This document shows, in pieces, positions 27,602 through 37,265 of a stretch of 64,000 bases of DNA (its first letter is position 1; every line of letters starts with the position of its first letter). Location: contig CAVXQE010000004.1 in the NCBI GenBank assembly GCA_963763755.1, forward strand, positions 1 through 64,000. Reading direction: 5' to 3'. Both the position numbers and the translations under genes were made by a program. The notes beneath the pieces were generated by a model. That model saw only the letters and a list, made by a program, of their open reading frames with translations, made no database searches and was not told the DNA's origin. The DNA comes from Gaiellasilicea sp963763755 (GTDB lineage: Bacteria > Actinomycetota > Thermoleophilia > Gaiellales > Gaiellaceae).

Positions 27602-28879
27602 CTATTCCTCGGCGTCGATGCTGATTCGGCTGGCGCGCTCGTGCGTGAAGCCGGCCCAGGTCCAGTCGACGACCGCTTTGGCCCGGTCCTCCCCGGTCGA
27701 GAGCAGCGAGAGGTGGACCGCGCCCCAGGCGAGCCACGCAGGCTCGCCCTTCATCGTCCTTCCGCGCGCCAGCTGAACGACCGCTGCGCCGCGGCCGATG
27801 GTCGCCATCGTGCCCTTGTCGTGATAGCGGAAGGGCTTCGTCTCCTTGCCCGCGACGAGGCGGGCGATGTTCTCGCCCGCGTGTTCGCCTGCCTGGAGCG
27901 CGACCGAGCCGAGCTGCGGCAGCACGTCGTCCGTCTTCGTGTCTGTGATCCACGCAATGTCGCCGACTGCGAACACCTCGGGATGGCCTGCGATGCTGAG
28001 GTCGGGCTCGGCAGAGATGCGGTTGCCTTTCTGCAGCTCGAGGCCGAGGGAATCGGCGAGCGGATTCGCCTGCAGGCCGGCGCCCCAGACGAGCGTGTGG
28101 GCCTCGAGCACCTTGCCGGACTTCAGCGTGACCCGCGTCGGCTCGATCGAGCTGACGAGCTCGCCGACCAGGACCTCGACGCCGCGCTCTTCGAGCGCCT
28201 CCTTGGCGTAGTGCCGGAGCTTGGGCTTGAACATCATGAAGAGCTCGGGCGCAGCCTCGACGAGCACGATCCGCGCCTTTTCCTGCGGCAGGTTCGGGTA
28301 GTCCTCCGCGAAGTTGTTCCGGTAGAGCTCTGCGAGCGCGCCCGCGCTCTCCACCCCGGTCGGCCCGCCGCCGACGACGACCACGTTGACGATCCCGTCG
28401 TCCAAGAGGCTCGCGTCCCGGTCTGCGGCTTCCCACTTGTCCAGGACGTGCTTCTTGAGGCGCACTGCGTCGGCGAGCGTGTACATCGGGAAGGCGTGCG
28501 CGGGAGCGCCCTCGGCTCCGAAGAAGTTGACCTCCGCACCGAGTGCCGGCACGAGGTAGTCGTAGGTCAGCGGCGCCATCTCGGCGAACTGCACCTCGCG
28601 CTTGTTGAGGTCGATCGCGGTCACAGTCGCCTTGTGGACGGTGACGTTCGGCTCCTTGTGAAAGAGGTCCCGCAGGGGATGTCCGACCGATGCGGTATCC
28701 AGCAGGTCGGTGGCGACCTGGTAGAGGAGTGGCTGGAACGTGTGGTAGTCGTGCTTGTCGATCAGCACGATGTCGACGTCTGCATCCTTCAGCGCTTTGG
28801 CGACGCCTACCCCGGCAAAGCCTCCACCGAGGATCAGGACGCGCGGGCGTGGGCTCTTGGCTTCATCGGCATATCGCAC
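27602..28879 (-). CDS. ndh: Type II NADH:quinone oxidoreductase
   Basis: An intact 425-residue two-dinucleotide-fold flavoprotein. The FAD site is VLILGGGFAGVGVAKAL near the N terminus, the NADH site VNVVVVGGGPTGVESAGALA in the middle, and the second FAD motif is PEVFAVGDIAW. It would pass electrons from NADH to the quinone pool without pumping protons. Start GTG 28879 has GGAGGCCGGAG upstream. It has its own regulatory element and TAGGTT box (28891-28935) inside the end of the antiporter gene, so it can be transcribed independently of the long operon before it. Confidence 0.92.
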   Translation of the reverse strand: MRYADEAKSPRPRVLILGGGFAGVGVAKALKDADVDIVLIDKHDYHTFQPLLYQVATDLLDTASVGHPLRDLFHKEPNVTVHKATVTAIDLNKREVQFAEMAPLTYDYLVPALGAEVNFFGAEGAPAHAFPMYTLADAVRLKKHVLDKWEAADRDASLLDDGIVNVVVVGGGPTGVESAGALAELYRNNFAEDYPNLPQEKARIVLVEAAPELFMMFKPKLRHYAKEALEERGVEVLVGELVSSIEPTRVTLKSGKVLEAHTLVWGAGLQANPLADSLGLELQKGNRISAEPDLSIAGHPEVFAVGDIAWITDTKTDDVLPQLGSVALQAGEHAGENIARLVAGKETKPFRYHDKGTMATIGRGAAVVQLARGRTMKGEPAWLAWGAVHLSLLSTGEDRAKAVVDWTWAGFTHERASRISIDAEE

Positions 28880-28890
28880 CTCCGGCCTCC

Positions 28891-28935
28891 AACCTAGGCG
28901 GGCGACGTCGACTCGGCATCACCCAGGCGGGATGA
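28891..28935 (-). promoter_or_regulatory. Regulon element B with -10 box, upstream of ndh
   Basis: TCATCCCGCCTGGGTGATG (28935-28917, minus strand) is followed by TAGGTT at positions 21-26 (28896-28891). The predicted transcript start is about 5 nt before the ndh ribosome site-start region. The element is embedded in the last codons of the antiporter gene. Confidence 0.75.
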
Positions 28936-30123
28936 TTCCCGGCGCGCGATTGCGATCGCCAGCAATGGCAGGACGAGGACGGAGATCATCCCGGCACCGA
29001 TGACCGACGTGCCGACATCCCGGCCGATGGCCCCGCGTTCCGTGCCGATCCCCACGATGGCCACGATCAGCGGCAGCCCCGTGGCGGCGCAGAGGGCGAG
29101 GCTGAGCGTCCGCCGCGGTCCCAGCTCCCTGAGCCACAGCAGCGACGGCGTACCCCGGACGACGACGAAGAGCCCGAGGAAGAGAGCCGCGAGGCCGATG
29201 CCGGTCGGCGTCAGCAGGCTGTCGAGGTCGAAGTTCATGCCCGTGACGACGAAGTAGATCGGGATCAGGAAGCCGAAGCCGACGCCCTCCAGCCGCATGC
29301 GCACAGGTGCGGCTTCCGGGGAGTTCAGCGCCAGGCCGACGACGAGGCCGCCGGCAAACGCGCCGAGGACGAAGTCGAAGCCCACCTCGATCGAGAGGAA
29401 GACGAGCCCCGCGAGGATGCAGACGGACAGTCGAACCGCCGCCTGGCCGGTCGTGTGCACTGTCTGCTGGAGCACCCGGACGACGGCGGGCGGGCGCGCG
29501 CGGAGCGCAGCTGCCGCCGCGACCAGCACAACGACGCTGAAGGCGAGGAGGAGCAGTGTCTCGGTGGCGGCGCCGTAGGCACCGGTCAGAAAGATCGAGA
29601 TCACGACGATCGGCCAGAACTCACCCGCGACGCCGGCGCCCAGGACCGCCGAGCCGAGCGGCGTCGGGAGCAGGCCCCCGTCGGCAAGCATCGGCACCAG
29701 TGTCCCGAGGGCGGTGGTGGTGAGCGCCACGCCGAGCAGCCAGGCCTCGGCGTCGAGTCCGGCCTGGTTCAAGACGAGACCGACCCCGAGACCGATCGCA
29801 AGCGAGATCGCCCAGCCGGCCGCTCCACGCACCAGCGACCGGCGAGCCACGCGCTGCTCGATCAGCTCGAGCCCCGCGAAGAAGAACAGGAACACGAGCC
29901 CCAGGTCGGCGAGGAAGTCGATGTGACTGTCGACCTGCGCCAGGTCAAGCCCCTCGGGACCGATGAGGATGCCGAGCACGATCTCGAGCACGACGGTAGG
30001 CAGGACGATCCTTCGATGGACCCTCGACAGGATCGCCCCGGCACTTGCGGCGGCGAGCACGAGGACGAGCGACCCCGCGTCCGGCAGCGGAGCCTCCGCG
30101 GCGACCGGGATGAAGGCGATCAC
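28894..30123 (-). CDS. Monovalent cation:proton antiporter (CPA2/KefB-like)
   Basis: The 409-residue protein has about 12 helices and the CPA fold: LPTVVLEIVLGILIGPEGLD, FLADLGLVFLFFFAGLEL and the later GFLIPIYFVVTGMNFDLDSL. It lacks the cytoplasmic RCK/TrkA-N domain of full-length Kef proteins. It would exchange Na+ or K+ for H+. Its start overlaps the epimerase stop (ATGA). It ends the zwf-led operon. Confidence 0.87.
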   Translation of the reverse strand: MIAFIPVAAEAPLPDAGSLVLVLAAASAGAILSRVHRRIVLPTVVLEIVLGILIGPEGLDLAQVDSHIDFLADLGLVFLFFFAGLELIEQRVARRSLVRGAAGWAISLAIGLGVGLVLNQAGLDAEAWLLGVALTTTALGTLVPMLADGGLLPTPLGSAVLGAGVAGEFWPIVVISIFLTGAYGAATETLLLLAFSVVVLVAAAAALRARPPAVVRVLQQTVHTTGQAAVRLSVCILAGLVFLSIEVGFDFVLGAFAGGLVVGLALNSPEAAPVRMRLEGVGFGFLIPIYFVVTGMNFDLDSLLTPTGIGLAALFLGLFVVVRGTPSLLWLRELGPRRTLSLALCAATGLPLIVAIVGIGTERGAIGRDVGTSVIGAGMISVLVLPLLAIAIARRESSRLGDAESTSPA

Positions 30124-31031
30124 GGGGACAGCGAGGGTGAGAGGCCCCAGGTGCTCGTGCAGGAGCCGCCCGGGTCGAGCCGGATCACGGCTTCGCCGGT
30201 GCTGAACGCGTTCGGCGGGCAGGACATGGGCTCGACGGCGAGGCTGCGACGGTTGACATCAGGGAGCGGGTCGCCCGTGAACAGCATCAGGTAGCCGTAG
30301 GCCTCGTCCATCCAGAGCGTCAGCCCGCTCTCGTCGGGACCGCGCAACTCGACGCGGGCGAGGCCGCCGTCGCGCTCGAGGTCGGTGAAGCAGTGGTCGA
30401 GGCGCATCGCCCCGATCGCCCTCGGTTGCCTGAAGTCGTACTCCGTGCCTTCCACCGTCACCTGGTCTATGGGTATGCCGCGGTCGTCGGACCGGAGCAC
30501 CGCTCGTCCCGGCGCCGTGAGGACGACCGAATCGACTGTCGCAGTCCCGAGCGTCAAGTACGGATGGGCGCCGGCCCCGTAGGGGCACGGATCCTGGCCG
30601 ATGTTCGTCGCCGTCGTTGCGACGGAGAGGCCCTGGTCGGAGAGCGCGTACTCGATGCTGACCGCGAGCGAGAACGGGTAGCCGGGTTGAGGATGAATCA
30701 CGTGCTCCATCACCACTCGGCTCTGCTCGCGCTCGCCGACCCGCCAGCCGGCCCAGCGGACGAGCCCGTGGATCGCGTTCTGGTGCTCGACCTCGGTGAG
30801 CGGGAGCTGGTGGCGCCGCCCCTCGAACTCGTAGGCGCCGTCCTGAAGGCGGTTCGGCCACGGAATCAAGACTTGCCCGCGGCCCGAGACGATCTGGCCG
30901 TCCGACGGGTAGCCGTCGAGCAGCTCGCGACCGGCCGCAGAGTAGGCGCGCAGGCCGCCGCCGACCTCCACGACGACCGCCCGCTGGTCGCCGAGGGCGA
31001 TCTCGATCTGCTCACCGGAGGGAGAGGTCAC
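30120..31031 (-). CDS. Aldose 1-epimerase (galactose mutarotase family)
   Basis: This ~303-residue beta-sandwich protein carries the conserved HGLVRWAGWRV stretch with the first catalytic histidine and GAGAHPYLTLG with the second. The C-terminal LAVEPMSCPPNAF supplies the expected glutamate. It interconverts alpha and beta anomers of aldoses. I choose GTG 31031 (V-T-S-P-S-G-E). It lies with GH15, GMC oxidase and zwf in one operon, where anomer conversion would link glucoside hydrolysis to oxidation. Confidence 0.85.
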   Translation of the reverse strand: MTSPSGEQIEIALGDQRAVVVEVGGGLRAYSAAGRELLDGYPSDGQIVSGRGQVLIPWPNRLQDGAYEFEGRRHQLPLTEVEHQNAIHGLVRWAGWRVGEREQSRVVMEHVIHPQPGYPFSLAVSIEYALSDQGLSVATTATNIGQDPCPYGAGAHPYLTLGTATVDSVVLTAPGRAVLRSDDRGIPIDQVTVEGTEYDFRQPRAIGAMRLDHCFTDLERDGGLARVELRGPDESGLTLWMDEAYGYLMLFTGDPLPDVNRRSLAVEPMSCPPNAFSTGEAVIRLDPGGSCTSTWGLSPSLSP

Positions 31032-31047
31032 CGACCCACGACCCTGA

Positions 31048-32251
31048 CTATCCCGGCACCGAATGGAGGGTTGTGGGCGTGGACTGCTGTCGTGCGACGA
31101 CGAAGGACCAGACGCCCATCGCAACAGCGACGAGAGCCGCGCACGCGTAGATCGTGGGCAGCCCGACGCCGCCGTCCAGCAGCGGGCCGACGCCGAAGGC
31201 CGCGATGCCGTAGCCGAGCTGGTAGAACGCGATCACGCCTCCCGCGACGGCGGCCGAGACGGAGGCGAGCTCCTTCTGGCCGAAGCTGATCGTCAGCGGC
31301 AGGAGCGCCGAGCACCCCAGGCCGGCGAGGCCGAACGCCAGCACGCCGAGAACGGGCTCGTCGTCTGGGAGCAGCGCGATGAGCACGAACGCCCCGGCGA
31401 GTAGGAAGGGGAGGAAGTGGTACGTCACTCGTGCCGGTACCCGACGCTGGACGGCGGCGAAGAGGACCCGCCCCAGCGTCACCATCGCCCAGAAAGCCGT
31501 GAGAGCGAACGCCGCGGCCGTCTGCGACGCGCCGAGCTCGCTCGTCAGGTCGAGCTGTGCCCAGTTGCCGTTGAGGGTCTCGCAGACGCCGTAGAGGACG
31601 GCGAAACCCGCGTAGACCCAGAACCGGGCCGGCAGCGGCGGCCTCGCTCCGCGCGGGGCCGCCCCCGACGCGCGCACCTGCAATGGCAAGCGAACGCTCA
31701 CGGCGAGCAGCCCGAGCAGCATCGCAGCCGAGGTCAGCGGCATCCCCCACCAGAAGCCGAGGCCGAGGAAGATCGCGACGAAGACGGGCGCGAGCACCGT
31801 GCCGAGCCCCAGCAGCGCGTTGAGGACGAGGACGGCTCGGTCGACCGCGCCCGGATGGAAGGCCGCCGCGAGGACGTTCAGCGCCGGCACGGTGAGTCCG
31901 AATCCCACTCCCAGGCATGCCGTGGCCAGCAGGAGGAGGGCGTACGCAACCGATTGGTTCGAGGTGAAGAACTGGCTGACGATGAGGAGGCTCATCGAGA
32001 GCAGACCGGCCGTGAGACCGGCGAGATAGACCCGCTTCGTCCCGAAACGGTCGGCCAGACCGCGCGCCGAGCAGTGAGGCGGCGATAGCGGTGATCACCT
32101 GCGGCAGGAACAGGCCGGCGTACTGCGTGCTCGAGAGGTCGTACTCCGACGGGTCGGTGAGGATCGTGCTCGCAGCCGGGAACGTGACGAGCGCGATCCC
32201 CTGGACGATTCCCGCCCCGTAGACCGCGCTCGTCTCGGCCCTGCTTGCCAA
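31048..32251 (-). CDS. MFS transporter (one frame break)
   Basis: This ~400-residue, 12-helix permease starts GAGIVQGIALVTFPAASTIL. Motif A is interrupted by an indel near 32062, beyond which LADRFGTKRVYLAGL-like sequence continues. The second half is intact (TVPALNVLAAAFHPGAVDRA, GNWAQLDLTSELGASQTAAA). The substrate is unknown. The sugar-enzyme neighbours suggest a sugar or sugar acid. The stop lies 16 nt before the epimerase start. Confidence 0.82.
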
Positions 32252-32266
32252 TCCGTCCTTTCGGAG

Positions 32267-33775
32267 CTATCCCGCCGGTGCGGGCAGCGCCGAACCGCCT
32301 TCCGGACCCTCGGCGTCGTCTGAGCCTGACGTGAGCGGCTTCGTGATCTCCTCGAGGGATTTGCCCTCGGCGTTGATCCCGAGCACGATCTCGACGATGC
32401 CGCCGATGATCATGATCCCCGCGCCGACGAGGTAGCCGATGAACAAGCCCGTCCTGCTCTGCCCGTCCCCGATCAACCAGCCGTAGAAGAGCGGCCCCAA
32501 TGCGCCGAAGACCTGCGCAATGGCGAAGAACACCGCGATCGCCTCCGCCCTGATCTCGATCGGCCAGGTCTCGCTGACCGTCAGATACGCGGCGCTTGCA
32601 CCCGCGGAGGCGAAGAAGAAGATCACGATCCAGACGAACGTCTGCGAGTTCGCCGTCAGGTCGTCGTTGTAGAAGAGCCAGCCGCTGACGGCGAGCAGCA
32701 CCCCCGAGATGAGATACGTGCCGGAGATCATTATCTTCCGCCCGATCGAGTCGAAGAGCGGTGCAAGCACCAGCGGCCCGATCAGGTTGCCAATCGAGAA
32801 CGCGAGCCCGTACAGCGGCACCCGGGTCGCGCTCACCCCGTAGAACTGGGTGAGCACGAGCGCGTACGTGAAGAAGATCGCGTTGTAGAGGAACGACTGC
32901 GTGATCATCAGCGATGCGCCGAGGATCGCCCGCCTCGGATACTGGTGGAAGACGAGGCGGAGAAACACGAGGTAGCCGTACTGCTTCTCGGGAGTCAGCT
33001 CGAGCGCCTTGCTGTCGTCGACCGGCTCGAGCGTCTGGCCCGAGCTCTGGACCGCGGCCTCGATCTTCGCGAGTTCCGCCTCCGCCTCGTCCATGCGCCC
33101 GTGGGTCATGAGCCACCGAGGACTCTCGGGCAGGGTGCGTGCCACCACGATGACGACGAGCGCGAGCACCGGACCCATCAGGAACGCGAGCCGCCAGCCG
33201 ACGTTGATTGCGAACGCGTTCAGGAAGATCAGGGAAGCGAACGACCCGAGAATCGCGCCGGCCCAGTAGCTGCCGTTGATCCAGATGTCGACGCGACCGC
33301 GATACTTGGACGGCATCATCTCGTCGATCGCTGAGTTGATCGCCGCGTACTGGCCTCCGATTCCCATGCCGGCCACGAAACGGGTCGCGTAGAAGAAGAG
33401 GAGCCAGCCCGTGTGATGGCCGGTGACGAACGCCGCCGCTCCGGTGCCCAGCAGGTACAGGAGCAAGGTGAAGATCAGAAGCCGCTTACGTCCGAGCTGG
33501 TCCGAGAGTCTCCCGAAATACAGCGCCCCAACGACCTGGCCGACGAGGTAGACCGAGGCGATCAGCCCGATCTCCGACGAGCTCATGCCAAGGGTCTCCG
33601 TACTCTGGAGCGCGCCGGTGACCGAGCTGGCGATCGTGATCTGCATGCCGTCCAGGATCCAGGCGGCTCCGAGCCCGCAGACCATCCGGGTGTGGAAGGG
33701 CGACCAGCTCAGGCGGTCGAGTCGAGCCGGAATCGTCGAGCGAATCGTCTTCGGAGCCTCTGCGACGGAGCTCAT
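32267..33775 (-). CDS. MFS sugar/organic-acid porter (SP-like family)
   Basis: An intact 502-residue 12-helix carrier. The sugar-porter-like motifs GRLSDQLGRKRLLIFTLLLY after helix 2 and PESPRWLMTHGR after helix 6 are clear, and a central hydrophilic loop separates the halves. It would import sugars or sugar acids with protons. The start overlaps the end of the GMC oxidase gene by 4 nt. Confidence 0.88.
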   Translation of the reverse strand: MSSVAEAPKTIRSTIPARLDRLSWSPFHTRMVCGLGAAWILDGMQITIASSVTGALQSTETLGMSSSEIGLIASVYLVGQVVGALYFGRLSDQLGRKRLLIFTLLLYLLGTGAAAFVTGHHTGWLLFFYATRFVAGMGIGGQYAAINSAIDEMMPSKYRGRVDIWINGSYWAGAILGSFASLIFLNAFAINVGWRLAFLMGPVLALVVIVVARTLPESPRWLMTHGRMDEAEAELAKIEAAVQSSGQTLEPVDDSKALELTPEKQYGYLVFLRLVFHQYPRRAILGASLMITQSFLYNAIFFTYALVLTQFYGVSATRVPLYGLAFSIGNLIGPLVLAPLFDSIGRKIMISGTYLISGVLLAVSGWLFYNDDLTANSQTFVWIVIFFFASAGASAAYLTVSETWPIEIRAEAIAVFFAIAQVFGALGPLFYGWLIGDGQSRTGLFIGYLVGAGIMIIGGIVEIVLGINAEGKSLEEITKPLTSGSDDAEGPEGGSALPAPAG

Positions 33776-35367
33776 GCCGAGCCTCCTTCTTGAACCGATG
33801 CTGCTACGGGTGTCCTCGCCCCCATTCTCTGGAGCAGGTGGTCTCCGACCCGGAGCGAGTTTGCCATCGCGGTCAACGCTGGGTTGACGGCCCCAATGCT
33901 CGGGAAGACACTGGTGTCGACGACGTAGAGGTTGTCGACCTCATGGGCCCGGCAGTCGGTGTTCAACACAGACTGCGCAGGATCGGTGCCGAAGCGCGTT
34001 GTGCCTGCCTGGTGCGCGACGCCGGCGACCGGGATCTCGTTCTTCATGTACGCGAAGCGGTGGATCAAGTGCCCCTCGTTCATGTTCAGCTTCGGCAGCA
34101 GCGACTTGAAGGTCTCGTAGAGCCGCTTCCGCGCCTCACCGTTCGTCTCCGAGTAGGTGAGGCGGACGTTGCCGTCGGGCGCGAGCGTGACGCGGTTGTT
34201 CGGGCTGGGCAGATCCTCGGTCGAGAGCCAGAAGTCGATCGCGTGCCTGCCCACCCGTTCCAGCGTCCACTCCGGCGCGAGGCGCGTCTGGCCGGGCTTC
34301 TCGCCCCGGTACATCTGCGACGTCGACTTCCCGACCATCTGGATGTTTCCGAGCGGGTACTCGAAGTCGTCCGAGCCGAAGTAGAAGTCGTTCAGTCCGA
34401 GCGTCTTCTGGAACACGGTCGGGTTCTCCTCGCGCGACAGCGCGAGCACGGCCAGGCTGTCGTGGAACATGTAGTTGCGGCCGACCTGGTCGGAGCCGTT
34501 CGCGAGGCCGTTCGGATGGTGATCATTGGCCGACGCGAGCAGCAACTTGGCCGTGTTGGCCGCTCCACAGGCGACGACGACGAGGTCTGCCGAGAAGCGT
34601 TCGATCTGGCCGTCCTGATCGACGACGACCTCTGAGATCTCGTTTCCCGAGTCGTTCGTCTCGAGCTTCACGACTCGTGTGTTCGTCAGCAGCGTGACGT
34701 TCGGATGCTCGAGGGCAGGCCGCACGCCCATCACCTCGGCGTCGGACTTGGCATGCACCAGGCACGGGAAGCCGTCGCAGGTGCCGCAGCGGATGCAGCG
34801 GCTGTAGGGCAGGTTCGTCTCCGTCAGCCGGACCCCGTTCGGGGAGTGGAACGGGTGGTAGCCGGCCGCCTCCAGGTCGTCCGAGAGCTGCTGGATCCGC
34901 GGCTCGTGCGAGAGCGCCGGGAACGGGTACGGCGCACTCGCGGCGGGCTCTGTCGGGTCCTCACCTCGTGCGCCGCGGACCTCGTAGAGCTGCTCGGCGA
35001 GTGTGTAGTAGGGCTCCAGCTCCTCGTACTCGATCGGCCAGGCCGGGGAGAGTCCGCCCTGGTGGTGGAGCTCACCGAAGTCCTCCTTGCGGAGACGGTA
35101 GAGCGCGGCTCCGTAGAGCTTGGTCGCCCCGCCGACGAAGTAGTGGATCTGCGGCTGGAACGTCGTGTCCTTCTCGTCGTACCAGGTGTCCTCGGAGACG
35201 TAGCGGTTGTCGACGAAGACGTCGTGTGCCGACCAGTTCGAAGGCTCACGGGGAAGCCAGTCGCCGCGCTCGAGGAGGAGGATCCGCTTACCCGAGGGGG
35301 CGAGGTGCCGCGCGAGCGTCCCTCCTCCCGCACCGGTGCCGATGATGATGACGTCGTACGAGTCCAT
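33772..35367 (-). CDS. GMC-family FAD-dependent oxidoreductase
   Basis: The 531-residue flavoenzyme has the Rossmann FAD motif YDVIIIGTGAGGGTLARHLA at the N terminus, GGATKLYGAALYRL in the GMC signature position, a cysteine cluster CIRCGTCDGFPC (about residue 190), and the C-terminal catalytic pair: H in AGVAHQAGTTRFG and N in SIGAVNPALTAMAN. GMC enzymes oxidise alcohol groups of sugars or polyols, passing electrons to O2 or to the respiratory chain. There is no signal peptide. Position between a GH15 glucosidase and sugar carriers points to a carbohydrate substrate. Confidence 0.9.
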   Translation of the reverse strand: MDSYDVIIIGTGAGGGTLARHLAPSGKRILLLERGDWLPREPSNWSAHDVFVDNRYVSEDTWYDEKDTTFQPQIHYFVGGATKLYGAALYRLRKEDFGELHHQGGLSPAWPIEYEELEPYYTLAEQLYEVRGARGEDPTEPAASAPYPFPALSHEPRIQQLSDDLEAAGYHPFHSPNGVRLTETNLPYSRCIRCGTCDGFPCLVHAKSDAEVMGVRPALEHPNVTLLTNTRVVKLETNDSGNEISEVVVDQDGQIERFSADLVVVACGAANTAKLLLASANDHHPNGLANGSDQVGRNYMFHDSLAVLALSREENPTVFQKTLGLNDFYFGSDDFEYPLGNIQMVGKSTSQMYRGEKPGQTRLAPEWTLERVGRHAIDFWLSTEDLPSPNNRVTLAPDGNVRLTYSETNGEARKRLYETFKSLLPKLNMNEGHLIHRFAYMKNEIPVAGVAHQAGTTRFGTDPAQSVLNTDCRAHEVDNLYVVDTSVFPSIGAVNPALTAMANSLRVGDHLLQRMGARTPVAASVQEGGSA

Positions 35368-35369
35368 CG

Positions 35370-37265
35370 TCAGTGCTCCTTCATCTGCTCGGGAACGATG
35401 ATTCGCGCCGCCGCCTCGATCAGCGCGAGATGGGAGAACGCCTGGGGGAAGTTGCCCAGGTGGAAGCCGGTCTCCGCGTCGAACTCCTCGGCGTACAGGC
35501 CCAGAGGCGACGCGATTCGCAGAAGCCGGTCCATGAGGTCGCGTGCGCGCTGGACCTCCCCGACGATCGCAAGGGCGGAGACGAGCCAGAACGAGCAGAT
35601 CAGGAAGGTCCCTTCCTTGCCCGACAGGCCGTCGTCCGTCTCCTCGGTCCTGTAGCGGAGGACGAAGCCGTCCTCGGTCAGGTCGTTGGCGATCGCGTTC
35701 ACGCTGGCGTGGAGACGCTCGTCCTCTTCCGGCAGGAAGCCGAGGATCGCGGCGAGGAGGGTTGAGGCGTCGAGTGCGTCCGTGTCGTAGTGCTGGCGGA
35801 GCACACCCTTGTCCGTGAGGCCGTGGGCGAGGATGTCGTCCTTGATCTCGTCGGCGGTCGCACGCCACGTTTCCTGCAGGCCTGGATCGCCTCGGATCTC
35901 CGCCAGCTGGGCCGCGCGGTCCAGCGCGACCCAGCACATGATCTTGGAGGACACGTAGTGCTGCGGCTTCCCGCGGGCCTCCCAGATGCCCTGGTCGGGC
36001 TCGCGCCAGACCTTGGTCGCGCACTCGGCCTGGGTCTGCACGATCGGCCAGAGCCGCCGCGGCATGCGCTCACTGTGGCGGCTGTGGAGGAGGATCGAGT
36101 CCAGCGCGGCGCCGAACACGTCGTTCTGGCGCTGGTCGAAGGCCCCGTTGCCGATCCGCACCGGCCGGGCACCCGAGTAGCCGGAGAGCTCGTCACGGGT
36201 GGTCTCGGTCAGGTCGCGCCTGCCGTCGATCCCGTACATGATCTGAAGCGACCCGTCCTCCGTCGGCTCGACGTCGGCGACGAACTGCATGTACTCGTCG
36301 GCCTCCCAGTCGAGGTTCAGCCAGTGCAGCGCCTGGAGCGTGAAGGTGCTGTCGCGGATCCAGGTGTAGCGGTAGTCCCAGTTCCGCTCGCCCCCGGGTG
36401 TCTCGGGCAGCGAGGTCGTCAGCGCCGCCACCGTCGCGCCGGTCGGCATGTAGGTGAGGCCCTTGATCGTGAGCGCAGAGCGCTGGATCGGGTCCCGCCA
36501 GCGGTGATCGGGCATCCGGGCCCGCTGCAGCCAGGCGCGCCAGAAGCGCGTGGTTGCGTTGAGGCGGGCGCTTGCGTCCTCGACGTCCTGTGGCACGGCC
36601 AGCTCTTCGGCCCACGAGAGCGCGCAGTAGGCCCGGTCGCCGGCCGCGAGCACGTGACGCGCGCGGATGCGGTCGCCCTCGACGCCGAGCGCGAGGTCGG
36701 ACTGCAGGCGGATGGTCTGTCCGGCGCCGCGCGCATCGGCGGTGTGGCGATCGCCGTCGGCCAGCGACCATTCCGCCGGCGTGCGGCCGTAGTCGAAGAC
36801 GGGCTCGCAAACGAGCTCGACCTCGACGTTGCCTTCGAGGCACTCCACCGTGCGAACGAGCATGTGGTCGGCGTCGTCGTCTGCCGGGGGCCGGGTGTGC
36901 GGCGTGATGGTGTCCTCGTGGCTCCGCGGGCCCATGGTCAGCGCGTCGCGCACCACGATCCAGCCGTTTGGCGTCTTCCAGGTCGTCTCCAGGACGTTGG
37001 TGCCCGGGACGTAGGTGCGCGCGGTCGGGTGGCTGATCCCGAAGGGCGCGAAGCGGAAGAAGCCGGCCCCGCGGTCGAGCAGGCTGCCGAACACGCTCGG
37101 CGAGTCGAAGCTCGGGACGCACAGCCAGTCGATTGCTCCGTCGGCGGCGACGAGCGCACCGGTGTGACAGTCCGACAGGAACGCGTAGTCCGCGATCGGC
37201 GGGAACGGGGACGGCGCTGCCGCGCTCTGAACGCGCGGCTCGGGTTTGGCTCCGACCGTTGTCAT
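35370..37265 (-). CDS. Glycoside hydrolase family 15 (trehalase/glucoamylase-like)
   Basis: The 631-residue cytoplasmic protein has the GH15 two-domain plan: an N-terminal beta-sandwich (PIADYAFLSDCHTGALVAADG, DWLCVPSFDSPSVF) and an alpha6 barrel with WDYRYTWIRDSTFTLQAL, QAECATKVWREPDQGIWEAR and SGKEGTFLICSFWLV, the latter two carrying the expected general acid and base glutamates. GH15 enzymes invert, releasing beta-glucose from alpha-glucosides. In actinobacteria relatives are trehalases. The start overlaps the zwf stop (ATGA), and the next gene follows after 2 nt. Confidence 0.9.
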   Translation of the reverse strand: MTTVGAKPEPRVQSAAAPSPFPPIADYAFLSDCHTGALVAADGAIDWLCVPSFDSPSVFGSLLDRGAGFFRFAPFGISHPTARTYVPGTNVLETTWKTPNGWIVVRDALTMGPRSHEDTITPHTRPPADDDADHMLVRTVECLEGNVEVELVCEPVFDYGRTPAEWSLADGDRHTADARGAGQTIRLQSDLALGVEGDRIRARHVLAAGDRAYCALSWAEELAVPQDVEDASARLNATTRFWRAWLQRARMPDHRWRDPIQRSALTIKGLTYMPTGATVAALTTSLPETPGGERNWDYRYTWIRDSTFTLQALHWLNLDWEADEYMQFVADVEPTEDGSLQIMYGIDGRRDLTETTRDELSGYSGARPVRIGNGAFDQRQNDVFGAALDSILLHSRHSERMPRRLWPIVQTQAECATKVWREPDQGIWEARGKPQHYVSSKIMCWVALDRAAQLAEIRGDPGLQETWRATADEIKDDILAHGLTDKGVLRQHYDTDALDASTLLAAILGFLPEEDERLHASVNAIANDLTEDGFVLRYRTEETDDGLSGKEGTFLICSFWLVSALAIVGEVQRARDLMDRLLRIASPLGLYAEEFDAETGFHLGNFPQAFSHLALIEAAARIIVPEQMKEH

